DNA from: Cercis canadensis
Lineage: Eukaryota > Streptophyta > Magnoliopsida > Fabales > Fabaceae
NCBI GenBank assembly: GCA_003255065.1
Contig: QAOA01006693.1
Location: 227,687-291,686, forward strand
DNA: 64,000 bases
Reading direction: 5' to 3'
A program made the position numbers and the translations under genes. Below the pieces are notes generated by a model. That model saw nothing but the letters and a program-made list of their open reading frames with translations. It had not been told where the DNA came from and did no database searches. Numbering within the stretch: position 1 is the stretch's first letter; each line of letters starts with the position of its first letter. Shown piece by piece: positions 24,722 to 36,793 of the stretch.

Positions 24722-27700
24722 TAAGACAGTTTCAAAATTGGTAAGTTCTGTCCAGGGATCATAATTGATTAATTATATTTTATTAATAATATACTTTTTT
24801 TTTATATAACTTAGTACAATTGGGTCAAGTCATTCTTAATCTGAAAGTCTCATTATCAAAATACCTAAAGTTATAACTTTGTATGAATGACAATACTACG
24901 ACATATTATGGGAGAATATGAATAATATGTATGGGGCTGGATTGCCAGTTACTTATAGGATGGCTCGGCTAGCTTCTGTCTCACAGGATGTTATTCCTTC
25001 CTTTTCTTTCTATTTATTAATTAATAAAAATAAAAATATGTTATTAATACATGTTATGTATCTAAAAAAAAATAGTGATCTAGATAACCCGTATTGACTA
25101 GCCAGAATTAATCCGATCGAGTACATATATAGATATTTGAAGAGTTGCATTGGTTGCAAATTTCGATATATATTGGCTTGGCACAGGCCACATTTAATCC
25201 ATCATTATTTATATGTCTATTGATCCAATCCATAAGGTTGCTTAACTCAGTGAAACGTGCTCTAGTCATAAAATTAGTTTTTTTGCTTTTTTTTTTTAGT
25301 TCAAATTCCCATAATGTAAACATAATCTTTATTGACCTATTAACAAAAAAAAATAAGGTTAGGCTTGGAATAATGGATTATTGCGCATTATATGCAATAA
25401 ACACAATAGAGAAGAACAAAGGAAGCGACGATACTAATAGAATATTCAATTGCTATATGTGTGCTGTATATTCAGCAATGTAAGCAGAAAATGCAAATGA
25501 TAAACTTAAGGGGGGCTTTAACTGACCCCATGTAAAAATGAGGTTAAACAACTTCATCCTATTTGGGTCACTAAAGTTGTAATAAGTGTGTCAATAGTGG
25601 GGCCCATACATTTACTCAACCTACTACAGGCATAGGAATATTTAATATAGTTTTTGACAACAAAATTTTCACTTATTATAAATCAGCCTCATAGCTAAAA
25701 AAACTAAAAAATTTCTAACTCAATTTCATAAATTTGAAAACNTTTAATGGTTTAACTAAATTTATATTGGTTATGTTGATTATGAACTATACAATTTGGA
25801 ACATTTTAAAATTTATGAGAACAAGTTTCCAACCAAGGCCTCTAAATTTTGGAGAAATTTGTTTTTTAAAGAATTCTTATGAAATTAGAAGTATTGTCTA
25901 ACTAGAGATTTTTATACCTTAGTACCATAATCTAATCACTATGTAACTTAAATACTACAAAAATTTGTAATAATTCCTATCTAGTGTTATAAAAAAAAAA
26001 TTAAAAAGTATCGGTAATGTCAACTAACCTTTTAGGTGATTTTGAGTTTAACATGAAAAATAATACATAGAATATTCGCATACTGTGAAAGAAAGATAAA
26101 GCTTAAGAATATCCTAATTTTTATGTAAATGTTGACACTAATTAATTATATACTTCATATCTTAGTACCTTAGTTATTAAGATGATAAAATTATTGTGGA
26201 ATATTCATTCAATATAACATGTATCCATCTTTAGTCTTAAATTTATTGTATATTATTCTACTTTAAGTAATAATAAGTGTAGTTTATGTGTGAGAATTTG
26301 CAAGTCAATGGAGCCCTAAAATCAAATCACTTAAGGATATTCTTTCTATAGATTATGACAATCTAATTCTACTTAGATCACTTTTATTAGAAGTCATTAC
26401 TAATTAATTTTGGTACAATTTTTTTTATATAAACGTTTCAAATACGTTAAATACTTAAAAGTTAAAACATCTATTTTAATTCAAATTAGTTAATATAAAA
26501 TTAGAAAAGGGCACATTATCTTATATTTAATGCTTATTAAAAGAAATGGTCATAGAGAATTAGAGATTGAAGATAAACTTTAAAACTTCACTAATTATTA
26601 GTGTAAAAAGTCAATGTTTTAAATATAAGCATAACAAAAAGTATTTATCTTGGGAAAACCTTTAAATTTTCATTTTTTTACCTATATGAAGGAAATTTTA
26701 AGTGCATAAATTGAGAAGAAAATAGCTGCCTCCGTACAGAAAAAAAAAAAAAAGCTTCTCACTAATAAAAAATTATTTAAATATTTATGGTACTTTTATT
26801 TAAATTAGTGCTTGTAATTTTTTGATTAATGATATATTGTTAATGGTAAAAAGAGAATACCACATTCACATGCAAAAATGTCTCCAAAATTATTTGTATT
26901 GCCAAAACTAGAAAACTTAGTTTTAGTTATTACACAATTATTCTCACTTTAGGCAATGAAATAGGTAATGTATAGTTCAATAATTAATTTAATATGCATC
27001 AATCACCACTAAAGAGAGTACTACACATATATCATTGCTAACCATGTGAAAATCATACACACAAAATTTAAGCTTGAAATTCTGAGAGTATAATATCATT
27101 TTAATGGTATAAAATTTTGAAAAGTTGAGAAAAAATAATTTTGGACATCCAAAAATTCTCAAAAAAATTTAGAAGGTAGAATAGGGAGAGCGAAAAAAAA
27201 CTTGGCAAGTTTCATAAAAAAAACTCCCAGCGTGTGGCCTCCATTTTGCTTTTTCACTATTATATGATCATAATGGGGCTAGCAAAGTGAATAAATAGTA
27301 ACCCCGAGCTCGTCCTTGTCACCTAACTATAACTTAGCTATAGATAATAATATAATGTATAAAATATGCATGGTTATCAACTTATCTTAATGACGAAATA
27401 AGTTAGATTTATTATTTTCCTTAAAAAATTTAAATATAATATGTCAACGATCTCGATAATTCATGCTTTCGTTTTATAAAAATAATAATGTGAAAAAAGT
27501 TTATTTAAAATATATATAACACTAAATTAAATCCTTCCATATATTTGCTAGGTAAAATGGAGATGATACACATCAGTTTCACAACTGATTGATCTCAGAT
27601 GAAGAGGAACTCAAATGTAGGGATCAAATATATATGCAAATCAAGAAGGACCATCATGTTTCGTCTTCCATTATTAGATTTTTTATGGCACGCAAACTGT

Positions 27701-28556
27701 GAGATATTATTTTGAATATTTAATCATTGATAGTCTTCAGTATGTATAAACCATTTGTAGCTACTTCTTCTCGAGTCATTAGTATGTATAAACCATTTGT
27801 AGCTACTTCTTCTCGAGTTATTAGATGATTTTACAAAGAATTAAGTTTTCACAAAATTATATATTTTTTATATTAATCAAGACTCCTGCACTTATTTGCT
27901 TCACAGTTTGTTACTTAATATTTAATATATTGTCAGCATATTGAAATGGTCATGCTTACTGTACACAGATTACATTTAAAAGCAAAATAATGAAGTAGCA
28001 TGCATGATAATCTTTTTCATATATATAGTATCATTTCAATTTTAGACACATTGTCAAATAATATACATACACTAACAATGTAATAAAAAATTTAAAAACT
28101 GAATTAAGCTGAACTGTGTGAATTTAAATGTTGGTTAGTGGGCTCATGGACCTACAAATCCTACTTGCAAATATGAAAAGTGAGGAAGAGAGTGAGATTT
28201 ACTCTCTTTAATTTTTTGACTTATTTTTTATATTATTGTTCTTCACTTAGCTTAATCTATTTATTAATGTCTATTTTTAAATTTTATCATGCTTAAAATT
28301 TTATTTTAAATTGTGAATCTTTATATATAAATTTGAATATAATTCTTTTAAAAAAATTTCATAAATTTGTTTGTGAAAAATATATAAATGGAAAGGAATA
28401 TCATACTTTGTGTATTTTCAACTTTAACATAATTTAATTACTAAAAAAAAGTTTTAACATATATTGTTTTTTTAAGTGGGGTGCTAACACAATTTTAGTT
28501 AAATTANTAAATTACTGGGTCACATTAATACTGTCACACAAGTTGAGAAATGACCA
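24722..28556. other. Gene-poor AT-rich DNA
   Basis: No domain-bearing frame, spliced exon series or clear element boundary. A 43-bp unit (AGTATGTATAAACCATTTG...) is tandemly doubled at about 27738-27822. Single Ns at 25742 and 28507 mark joins; at 28507 the N splits a doubled TAAATTA. Confidence 0.5.
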
Positions 28557-28565
28557 ACTTAACAG

Positions 28566-28745
28566 GGGAAGAGATCCAGTCATGTTAACTTGAGTCATGT
28601 TGCTTAGATCTAAGCCGTTTATTCCATTTAAGGTCATTTCAACCATTAAAACACATTAATATTTAATGGTTGAAATGAGCTTTAATGGAATGGACAGCTC
28701 AGATCTGAGCAACATGACTCAAGTGACATGACCGGATCCAAATTC
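28566..28745. mobile_element. 180-bp palindromic MITE, MULE-like, copy 1
   Basis: A 180-bp element bounded by a perfect 9-bp target duplication ACTTAACAG (28557-28565 and 28746-28754). The ends are GGGAAGAGATCCAGTCATG and the complement of CATGACCGGATCCAAATTC. The arms pair through almost the whole length (ACTTGAGTCATGTTGC against GCAACATGACTCAAGT), around a centre rich in ATTAAT. A second copy of identical length, inverted, is at 43613-43792. A 9-bp duplication points to Mutator-like transposase mobilisation. Confidence 0.85.
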
Positions 28746-28754
28746 ACTTAACAG

Positions 28755-29820
28755 GTAACCAAAAATAAATACCCACTATTAGATTTGGCACATAGTACAA
28801 AAAATAGTAGTGACTGTGCCACCTAAGATAAAGTTTATAACCCTATATTTTTGCCTGGAGTAAATTAAAGTCCCCCTAAACTTAAATCCTTTCACGGTTT
28901 GATGCATTAACTAGTAGATGCTGATCCTAGTCCCTAGCAGATGAATTTCCTTTTCCGCTTTAATAAATGCTCTCACTTTCATAATAAGTATTACTTTCTT
29001 TGCTGTCCCTAAAAAGAACCTATTTCTTTGGCCTGCTGCTATCTAAGGCTATATATATCCTATTCCATTCCCATCAAATCAGAAAGAAAAAGGAACAACT
29101 AGAAGAAAAGGGATTGTTGAGAAAGGATTTTATTCGTTAGATAAATCACTAATTGGAAATTAATTTTTATTATTAAATAACCATTTAAGTGTAATAAACC
29201 ATAATTAAGCCAAAATTAATATTAGCATCCTTTGAGGGGTAAAACGGTAAAAGAATAGGATCCTTCTTCATTTTTTTATTTTTTTTATAACATAAAGTTT
29301 AGAATAAAGAATACGACCCTTCTTCATTCATTCTAATGCTAAAACATATTACATGCCTGAATAAAAATTTAGAGTAGTATTTCTATTAAAAAGAGACAGT
29401 TAAGTCTTACACTATTATTTCTCTGCCTTCACCATCACCAACACCGGCCAGGTAGGTTTTCTTTTTCCGTCCACAATCGTTTGCTCTCCCACCCTCGGTA
29501 ATGAGCTGATGGAGACCAAGGCACCATTAAAGCAACTGAAGCTCGCAGTTCCTGCTCAATAAACCCCATCTTCCTGTATACGAATTTATGGAACTTCATC
29601 ATTTTCTTAGTCAGATTACTTAAAAAATGATTGGTCTTGGTATTGTCTCTGTCATTCAAGAGTTACTTCTCCTATCCATGCTCTGTTTATTTTGGGGGTA
29701 TAAAGGAATATGGAGTTAGTAATGAAGAAAATTGGACTAAAAGTGAAACATTCAGATTTGGTGGAGGAGAGGGAAGAGAGGAAGAAGATGAAATATTTTT
29801 TTAACAAAAAATGTCTTTTT

Positions 29821-29874
<54 letters not shown>

Positions 29875-31129
29875 TTTTTATTTNGTTTAATAATAAATTA
29901 TTTTTAAGTGCCAAATCAGCATTTTTTATTAACACAAATTAACAACGTTTGGACTGAAATTTTTAGGTAAATAAAATGACTAAATTGTTGAATTTTAAAA
30001 TAGATGAACGTAAGAATAGGGATCAAAATTATAATTAAGCCTATAATTTAATGTAATTTTTAGAGTGGATTAAGATGTGGTGTTAGGATAGTAGGAACTT
30101 TAGTGGTATTGAGACTGTTAATTAGTGTTATAATTAATCAATTACAAGTAAATGATTACTTAAGAATAAAAAATATTTTATTTTCCTAACATCAACCTCT
30201 CCTGTTAGTTTTTGAATGGCTGACTCACAAATGTATTGAATTGTTGAGTTTTAAAATGGAGAGATTTAATTGTAGGAATCATTGAAACACAGAGACCAAT
30301 ATTGTAAGTAAACCTAAAATAAATAGAATGAGAATGGAGGAGAACAATTAATTTCAGGTGGAAACCTTTATGTGTTCCACACTTCCACCTACTTTTAATC
30401 TTATTCAACAGTTTTTGGAGACTTTCATTTTTTTTCTCCAACCGATTTTTGACAATTAAGTTTGCTTATCTTTCTTTGTTTTTAGATAAGCTTCTCTTAA
30501 GGTTATTTTGATAATCTTCCTTATAAATTCCTAAGATACAAAGGCAGGGCTTAATGCTTTCATAATAAGTATAGAACACCTTCATTCACTCCAACTCTTC
30601 ATAGATAGGGCTCGTTTGGCTAGGCTTTTTTTCAGATAAAAGTACTTTTTTTGAAAGAAAAATACTTTTGATATTCTTTTGTGGTGTTCGGTTAACTTTT
30701 TAAAGCTAAAACACTTGACAAAAAGTCCATTACTTCCCTTGCAAATAGTTCTTCCCTTAAATACTATGCCTACATTCACAAATGTAAAGCTCAGAGAGAT
30801 TATGTTCATACGCCAAATTGAGCATGTTGGATTCCTCTAAACCAAATTGAGTATCAAGTGGGTTACAAGAATGGAAAATCTACCCCTCCCCACTGTACAC
30901 TATTGCCAAATGGTGGTATCTCTAGTAATTGTAAAGAAGTGCATTCACATTTCTGGAAAAATGATCCCATAACATTGGAAACATTTTGAAGAGTAACAAC
31001 TGAAATGGTTTTCAAAATATGTGATTCTTTGACTACAGTATCATAATTCAGTCTCTATGAAGCAAGCTTTCATAAGCATTACATATACAAGGACACCCAC
31101 TTCTATAGGGAGATCCAAAAACACATAAG
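28755..31129. other. Intergenic DNA with a possible isolated exon
   Basis: Mostly AT-rich. A T-run of about 45 bases sits at 29826-29867, near an N at 29884. On the minus strand at about 29435-29659 there is an open segment containing KKMMKFHKFVYRKMGFIEQE and ASVALMVPWSPSAHYRGWES with ordinary protein composition. It could be an isolated host exon but I recognise no family and see no partner exons. Confidence 0.3.
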
Positions 31130-31330
31130 CCAACAACAAAATATGAAACAAGATTAAGTAATATCCCCTAGAAACATTGCAAATCCCACTGTTTTGCTTA
31201 AACTTCTGCAAGCGTATCAGCAACGCCATTAATGTTTGCATCCCGAAAAAAGAAAACCTCCAAGTTAGCCGGAAACGATCAAGAAACAGGGTGGTCCACA
31301 CTATCCATCCTCCACTCTATGTATGATACA
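31130..31330 (-). pseudogene. Short RNase H-like LINE remnant
   Basis: Minus-strand translation gives VFFFRDANINGVADTLAEV, matching the RxxNxxADxLA block that ends the RNase H domain of plant LINE ORF2. It is interrupted by stops on both sides. Only the last part of the domain is visible. Confidence 0.4.
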
Positions 31331-31959
31331 TGGTGAGTCTGGCAAAATATTTTGGAGTCAGTTTCATAATGTAGACAATAAAGGAAAAGAGCCATAAAAC
31401 CTCATTATCATTTAAACATATCTACACTATGTAAATAGAGACATAAAAAGTAGGAGGTAAACTAGGTTAAATCCACCATTAATTCATGATTCAAAAGTTA
31501 GCTTACAAACTAATGATGAAAAAATTTGATATTGTAAAAAGATACATAGCTTCTCTATATCATTCTTCAAAATGAATGACAAAACGGCATTGGTAATGTC
31601 CTTTCTCACCCTTTTATATATATTCTTACTCTTTCAAACCACAGAAGCTGAAATCACATGGAAGAGAGTGACATAAACAATGTTGACATTAAACATGTTT
31701 AGTAACCAAAATCATATCTGACAAATATCAGCACAAATGCAAGGCCCAGTTTCATTAGTTGTTGCTGACCTGCTTCAACACCTATTGCAATGAAGTTTCA
31801 CTTTTCAGTCAAATTTGGAAGAGAAAATTGAACTTTCCATAGCAACTTATCATATCCCATAAAAGCTGGTCACAATGAGGAGAATATTCATCCTTACATG
31901 AACTCTATTATAATTGACAAAAATAAAAGATTTCAAGTAATAATAATACCCTTAGATGC

Positions 31960-33687
31960 TTCACTCTCATATCTGCAAATTCAAGCTTCCCACAAAATAA
32001 GTAGGCCGTGAGACTTCTAGGTAAGGACAAAAAGCAACGTTTTTCTTCTAACAAATTTAATCTCAAAGACTTCAGTCTCTTAAAAGGACAAGGATACTCC
32101 TCCAGTTGAACAGGATTTTTCGATAGAAGCTACCAAACAGAGACAAGTAACAAATCAGTTCGTGCAATAAGAAAGTAACTACTTATTTGAAATGCAAACA
32201 AAAACAACCTATTACATCAAGGTGATTGCTGAGCTACCCAAGGGAGGCAGCACTGCTCCTCCAGGCTCCAGTGGGACTCATATCCTGATATTAATCTTCG
32301 CAACAACACAAATTTCAGAATGTGGATCCTACTAGAACCCCCTCAATGATGGGGTGGTATAGCACTACCCCTTTTGAAGGGGAGGTAGCTTAGTACGCAC
32401 CTTGCGAACAAACAGGTAAAGTAAACTTACATCCATTGTGTGAGAAGATAATGTGACAAATTTGGCATTCCCCATTGCACCCAATAAAGTAGCAACCCGT
32501 TTGATGGATAACGGCATGGCAACGGCATCCTCATAATAGTAAGGCTCAATATATACTTCCTCTACAAAGGGAAGGTCCACACTAATAGAGAACTCATTGA
32601 TACAATTGTAAGAATAGTCCAAAGATGAGACTCATATCCTGATATTAATCTTCGCAACGACACAAATTTCAGAATGTAGATCCTACTAGAACCCCCTCAA
32701 TGATGGGGTGGTATAGCACTACCCCTTTTGAAGGGGAGGTAGCTTAGTACGCACCTTACGAACAAACAGGTAAAGTATACTTACACATCCATTGTGTGAG
32801 AAGATAATGTGACAAATTTGGCATTCCCCATTGCACCCAATAAAGTAGCAATCCGTTTGATGGATAACGGCATGGCAACGGCATCCTCATAACAGTAAGG
32901 CTCAATATATACTTCCTCTACAAAGGGAAGGTCCACACTAATAGAGAACTCATTGATACAATTGTAAGAATAGTCCAAAGATGAGAGCTTTGGTATTGAA
33001 AGCACAATAACACAATGTGGAGCTAACTCTGCCCCTTACTATGGACAAGCGCCTCAGCTGGGGAGCAGAAATTTTGAATCTATGAAAATCACCAGAAAAC
33101 TGACAGCAATCTATGATCAACCATTTCAAATTGACACAACCCTTGAAAGGATCAAAATGACCTCCTGGAAATGACCCAAATGCGCAACTCAAGAGATTCA
33201 ATTCCATTAAGGCATAAAGGTCAAATGCAACAGGTCCAATTTTTAAGTACATTAATTCAAGGGTTTTCAAGGTTCGAGAAGTAAAGAGCTGGGGTAAAAT
33301 CAACTCATAATCAGCAGGTATGCTCAATTTTCGAATGCCCTTGGGCAGCACATAGTTAAGTGTCTCCATTAGAATTGGACCCTCAATTGGATTCGCTATC
33401 CCCTTAAATCTGAGCTCGTAAATACTTTTAGAAGAATCTCTACGTGATATAAAATTAAGCTCAAAATTCTTGAAAGTTTCAAAGTCATTGTCAAATGAGT
33501 CAATGTTGAAATCAAGGACGGGAAGAGAAGTCCAAAGATATCTCCACTTCTTGCTCAAAATGCTGGTCTGTACTGCTTGTTTGAGATCAACAAAACCAAG
33601 AATACGATGGAGTATTTCTTCAGACAAATTGCTAATTCCGTCTGCAACTCCTCCTCCATTGCTCTTGCTCAACCACATTTCCTCCAT
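31960..33687 (-). CDS. F-box/LRR protein gene, possibly frame-broken
   Basis: F-box proteins recruit substrates to SCF ubiquitin ligases through Skp1. The first exon starts at the ATG at 33687 and encodes the F-box at about residues 15-55 (ISNLSEEILHRILGFVDLKQAVQTSILSKKWRYLWTSLP). LRR-like blocks follow (LPKGIRKLSIPADYE, TLKTLELMYLKIG, CVNLKWLIIDCCQFSG). Near 33045 a run of four G shifts the frame; with three G the reading would continue through VIVLSIPKLSSLDYSYN to HTMD at a GTAAGT donor (about 32785). This next block, with its intron, is duplicated in tandem (32275-32628 and 32629-32984). A last block (about 32129-31963: LSKNPVQLEEYPCPFKRLKSL) follows a GGTAG acceptor. The single-base shift may be a sequencing error or a true lesion. 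Confidence 0.7.
32275..32984. repeat. Tandem duplication of an F-box gene exon and intron
   Basis: 32275-32628 and 32629-32984 are head-to-tail copies (354 and 356 bp) with few differences and no N between them. Each holds an exon of about 225 bp, a GTAAGT donor and part of the downstream intron, including the tip of the GCTAAGCTAC-type MITE. The junction runs directly from the end of the exon into the next copy. Confidence 0.85.
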
Positions 33688-33690
33688 TTT

Positions 33691-33920
33691 CACTCTCACA
33701 AAGCCTAAGGAAGAGGTTTGAAGCTGCTTTGCGTACCCAAATGACCCAAAGGTGACGCCTTTATTTTTCAGAGCTCAAAGGGTTACTCTCTTACTCTCAC
33801 AAATTCACTCTCAGAAAGCCTACAGAAGATGTTTGAAGCTTCTTTGCGTGCCCAAATGACCCGAAGGTGACGCCTTTATTCGAAAAGCTCAAAGGGTTAC
33901 TCTCTTTCTCTCACAAACAT
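33691..33920. repeat. Tandem duplication just upstream of the F-box start
   Basis: 33691-33805 and 33806-33920 align closely; shared phrases include CCCAAATGACCC and GGTGACGCCTTTATT. It covers the probable 5' UTR and proximal promoter of the F-box gene, so it may double a regulatory or transcription-start segment. Confidence 0.75.
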
Positions 33921-34536
33921 GGTACAGGTAGCAATGGAGGTAGTGGAAGAACATTTGGAACTGCATGGTGGTGGGATTTATGGGAAAGGAGGAGAATCGT
34001 TTGGGGTAAAAAGAAGAAAACCTGGGAGAGAAAAAGAGAGATGAACGAAGGGACTAGGCGTATGGAGAAGAATGGAGGTTTTTCTTTACCTTGTTCACTT
34101 AAATACTTGAGTAACCAGAAACATTCTATCATATTAATGTAATTACTAATAAAAATAATAAACAATTAAAAAAAAAGTAGGATATTGCTTATAGTGAATC
34201 TCTACATTCAAAAAATCAAAACTCTAAATTAAGATTACAAAAAAGCACAAAAAAAAAGTTTATAAAATTATACATGCACCAACCTAATTCAAATCAAAAT
34301 CAATTAATAAATAATTACATGGAAATAAACTGTCTTAGTTTGATTAGCCTCATTGACTTATATAAGAAATCACACTTGACCCAACAAAATTAGACTCAAT
34401 CCACGATAACTTAGGTTTGAACCTCAATTTCAGCATGTGCCACAAAAATACTAAAAAATTCCATTAAATTAACTTTTTAATATTTTTAGACCTAAATACG
34501 TTTAATTAAAATTAAAATAAACTATGATTTGAATCT

Positions 34537-34775
34537 TTGAAAATTCAGACTTTCACAAATTAATCATTGAAAGAATATTTATTACAAAATAGTCTTTAAA
34601 TTATCAAAATTCTTAACAAAATGATCTAAAAATTGATGATGGAAGAACTATTTTATAATAATATTATGTATATTTATTAGGAATTTTTATTATTGAATGA
34701 CCATTTTNGAATGACTATTTTATTATAATATTCTTTCAAGGACTAACTTGTAAAAGTCTGAATCTTTCAATAATA
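34537..34775. mobile_element. MITE-like inverted repeat with an N at its centre
   Basis: ATTCAGACTTTCACAAATTA on the left pairs with the complement of ACTTGTAAAAGTCTGAAT on the right, continuing inward through GAAAGAATATT. An N at 34708 lies between a doubled GAATGACYATTTT, so the centre may be misjoined. Target duplication not resolved. Confidence 0.5.
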
Positions 34776-34914
34776 CAAATGACATTTTACTCTAAAAAGT
34801 AAATGTGTTTCTTAAGTTATTTAATCAACACATATATGCTTCTCCTAAATAACTATTCTCATGAAACAATTATTATGATAACTTTTTTTTAATTAAAAGT
34901 TTAAGTTGAGAGGA

Positions 34915-35045
34915 AACTACCCTATTTCAATGTTTCATAAGCCTCAACGAGGACTTGTAGTAATCGCTGTGAGATTCAAATCTAGGCCTTACAAGTAAAG
35001 TTATTCGATTCTTAACAGCTGAACCAACTCTCATAGGCTAATTTG
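34915..35045 (-). repeat. SINE-like element, minus strand, copy 1
   Basis: On the minus strand an A-box-like GTTGGTTCAGCTGTTAAG is followed by GATTTGAATCTC, a good B-box, and the phrase complementary to CATAAGCCTCAACGAGGACTT. A diverged relative with the same order is at 49905-50045. Two copies in the same orientation make a tRNA-derived SINE family plausible. Confidence 0.45.
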
Positions 35046-35291
35046 AAGTTATTTATTTAGTAAACAATAGATCAAAAGAGTACCCAACAACTAAATCATA
35101 TAATATTATACATATTAATAAAGATAGACATATAATATTTCCTTCTTCATTCGAATTAAGGGATTCAACTTCCTCTTACCAAGCACGCCCCATAAGCAGC
35201 GGTATCAAACAAGGATGATGATGCTGGTAAGTGGATGGCAGAGTGATGAGAAGTTTCTGTTTAACATATCTACACCAGAAACTAAACAACC

Positions 35292-35483
35292 ATGACTGAA
35301 AATGAAATCGTAAACTCGACTTCAAGAGTCATGCCATTCTTGAGTGGCAATTTATCAACTGAGTTCAGCAAAATCATGGAGATGAACAAGAAATGCAAGA
35401 TTGAAAAGCAAAATGAACAGGTTGAACAAAGAAAAAGAGGTAACAAAAGGAAAGCATCCAGGTATGATCCAGCCTATAACTAA
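35292..35483 (+). CDS. Small lysine-rich open frame, uncertain
   Basis: A 63-codon frame from ATG (MTENEIVNSTSR) to TAA, rich in Lys, Glu and Arg toward the C-terminus (KQNEQVEQRKRGNKRKAS), fitting a basic coiled or nuclear-type segment. I recognise no family, and no promoter or partner exon supports it. It could be part of an untranslated region. Confidence 0.2.
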   Translation: MTENEIVNSTSRVMPFLSGNLSTEFSKIMEMNKKCKIEKQNEQVEQRKRGNKRKASRYDPAYN

Positions 35484-35499
35484 TACTTTTCAAAGAAGA

Positions 35500-36600
35500 G
35501 AAATAATAAGTATAACCAGCTATTCCAAGGCTCATCAAAGATATATTCTAATTTAGGGCATTGTGGAACATCTTCATCAGGGCCCAGGGTTGTAGTTGCA
35601 TTCCCTGATGAGCTTCACTAGGTAGACCATCCCTAGTAAGAGCAACACCCTGCCATGATTGACACAACCGTAAATATCATTAACAAATAAGTTGACAATG
35701 CATGCTCGATCATATGGCTGGTCTCTTTACCCTCCCTCCCCAGTTCAAATCCCATCGATTGTAAATGTAGTTGCTATTTATCTTCAGAAAACCAAAAAGA
35801 AAAACAAGTTGACAATACGTTCACAGCAAACTCACCTAATCCTAAACTCAAATTTTACCGCCACTAGTTATTAAACACCATCCTAATAAAATAACGACCA
35901 TGAATTCCAAGAAACTTGCAAATAGATTAAAAAAGTAGCTAACCTTCGCTATGACTTGCACAAGTTCTTTGGCAGGTATAACTAAAGTCTTTGAAGGAGC
36001 CTTGCTAACAGATTATGCACTAGACTTCTGCCCTCACAAAGAACCATCTTTGTTAAGCGAGCCATTTTCAAAATGATTCATAAAAGAATAGTAAAGATGA
36101 TGTAAGCAGTAAAAATACAAATAGTCTCTCTGTTATATGAAAATCAATGAAACAAAGGAAGCAGGATCCGTATTCTCCTTTGCCACAATACACAAAGATA
36201 AATGTCTTCAATATCACCAAAATTATAAATAGAACAACAGAACACAGCAAAATCTGTCAACATTTTTTGCATGAAAATTCCAGAGTATATAGATCCATTT
36301 TTCAACTGGACTTCCTCTTGCTTCCCAGGCAGACATGTTACATATACTAGTCAATCATGTGAAGGGCTCTCATAACTACCACTTTTAGTTCCAATTACTG
36401 CACTAGGGGAACAACAAATAACAGCAAAGTGAACTAAAGTGGAAATGAAATTGAAAATAATTCAGGTTTGAAGTTCACCTGTACTTGCTAATCTGCTGGC
36501 ATTCGATTTTTTAGATGGGATCTTATGTTCTTGTTTCATTGCTGCAATCTCTTTCAGTTTTTCTATGGCCATATCCATTAAAAGATCCAGGCTGCGCAAC
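35500..36600 (-). other. Possible exons of a separate minus-strand gene
   Basis: Downstream of the PPR gene a minus-strand segment at about 36480-36598 reads NKLRSLDLLMDMAIEKLKEIAAMKQEHKIPSKKSN and ends near a GTGAAC donor-like site. Another at about 35942-36010 reads KAPSKTLVIPAKELVQVIAK before GTTAG, but has a TAA just upstream. The amphipathic composition looks like real coding sequence, but I cannot link the pieces or name a family. They may be 3' exons of a neighbouring gene or a pseudogene. Confidence 0.25.
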
Positions 36601-36793
36601 TTGTTGCAAATTGATCCCCACAAGCAATTCCTTTAATCTACAATAAACTTGAAAAGTCAATCCACAATGGTAAAAATGTCATTTTTAACCAGTGCAGCAG
36701 CCCCTCTCACTAGCAACAAGGCATTAACACCATAAAATCATCAAGTTTTTCATTAGAAGCACATGCCATCCATGAGAAGCAAGTAGACTAGCT

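Noticed and set aside
35193..35208. AAGCAGCGGTATCAA resembles a cDNA-library adaptor
   Set aside because: It differs at an internal base and at the following bases from the adaptor I had in mind, and lies within ordinary sequence. Coincidence is more likely.
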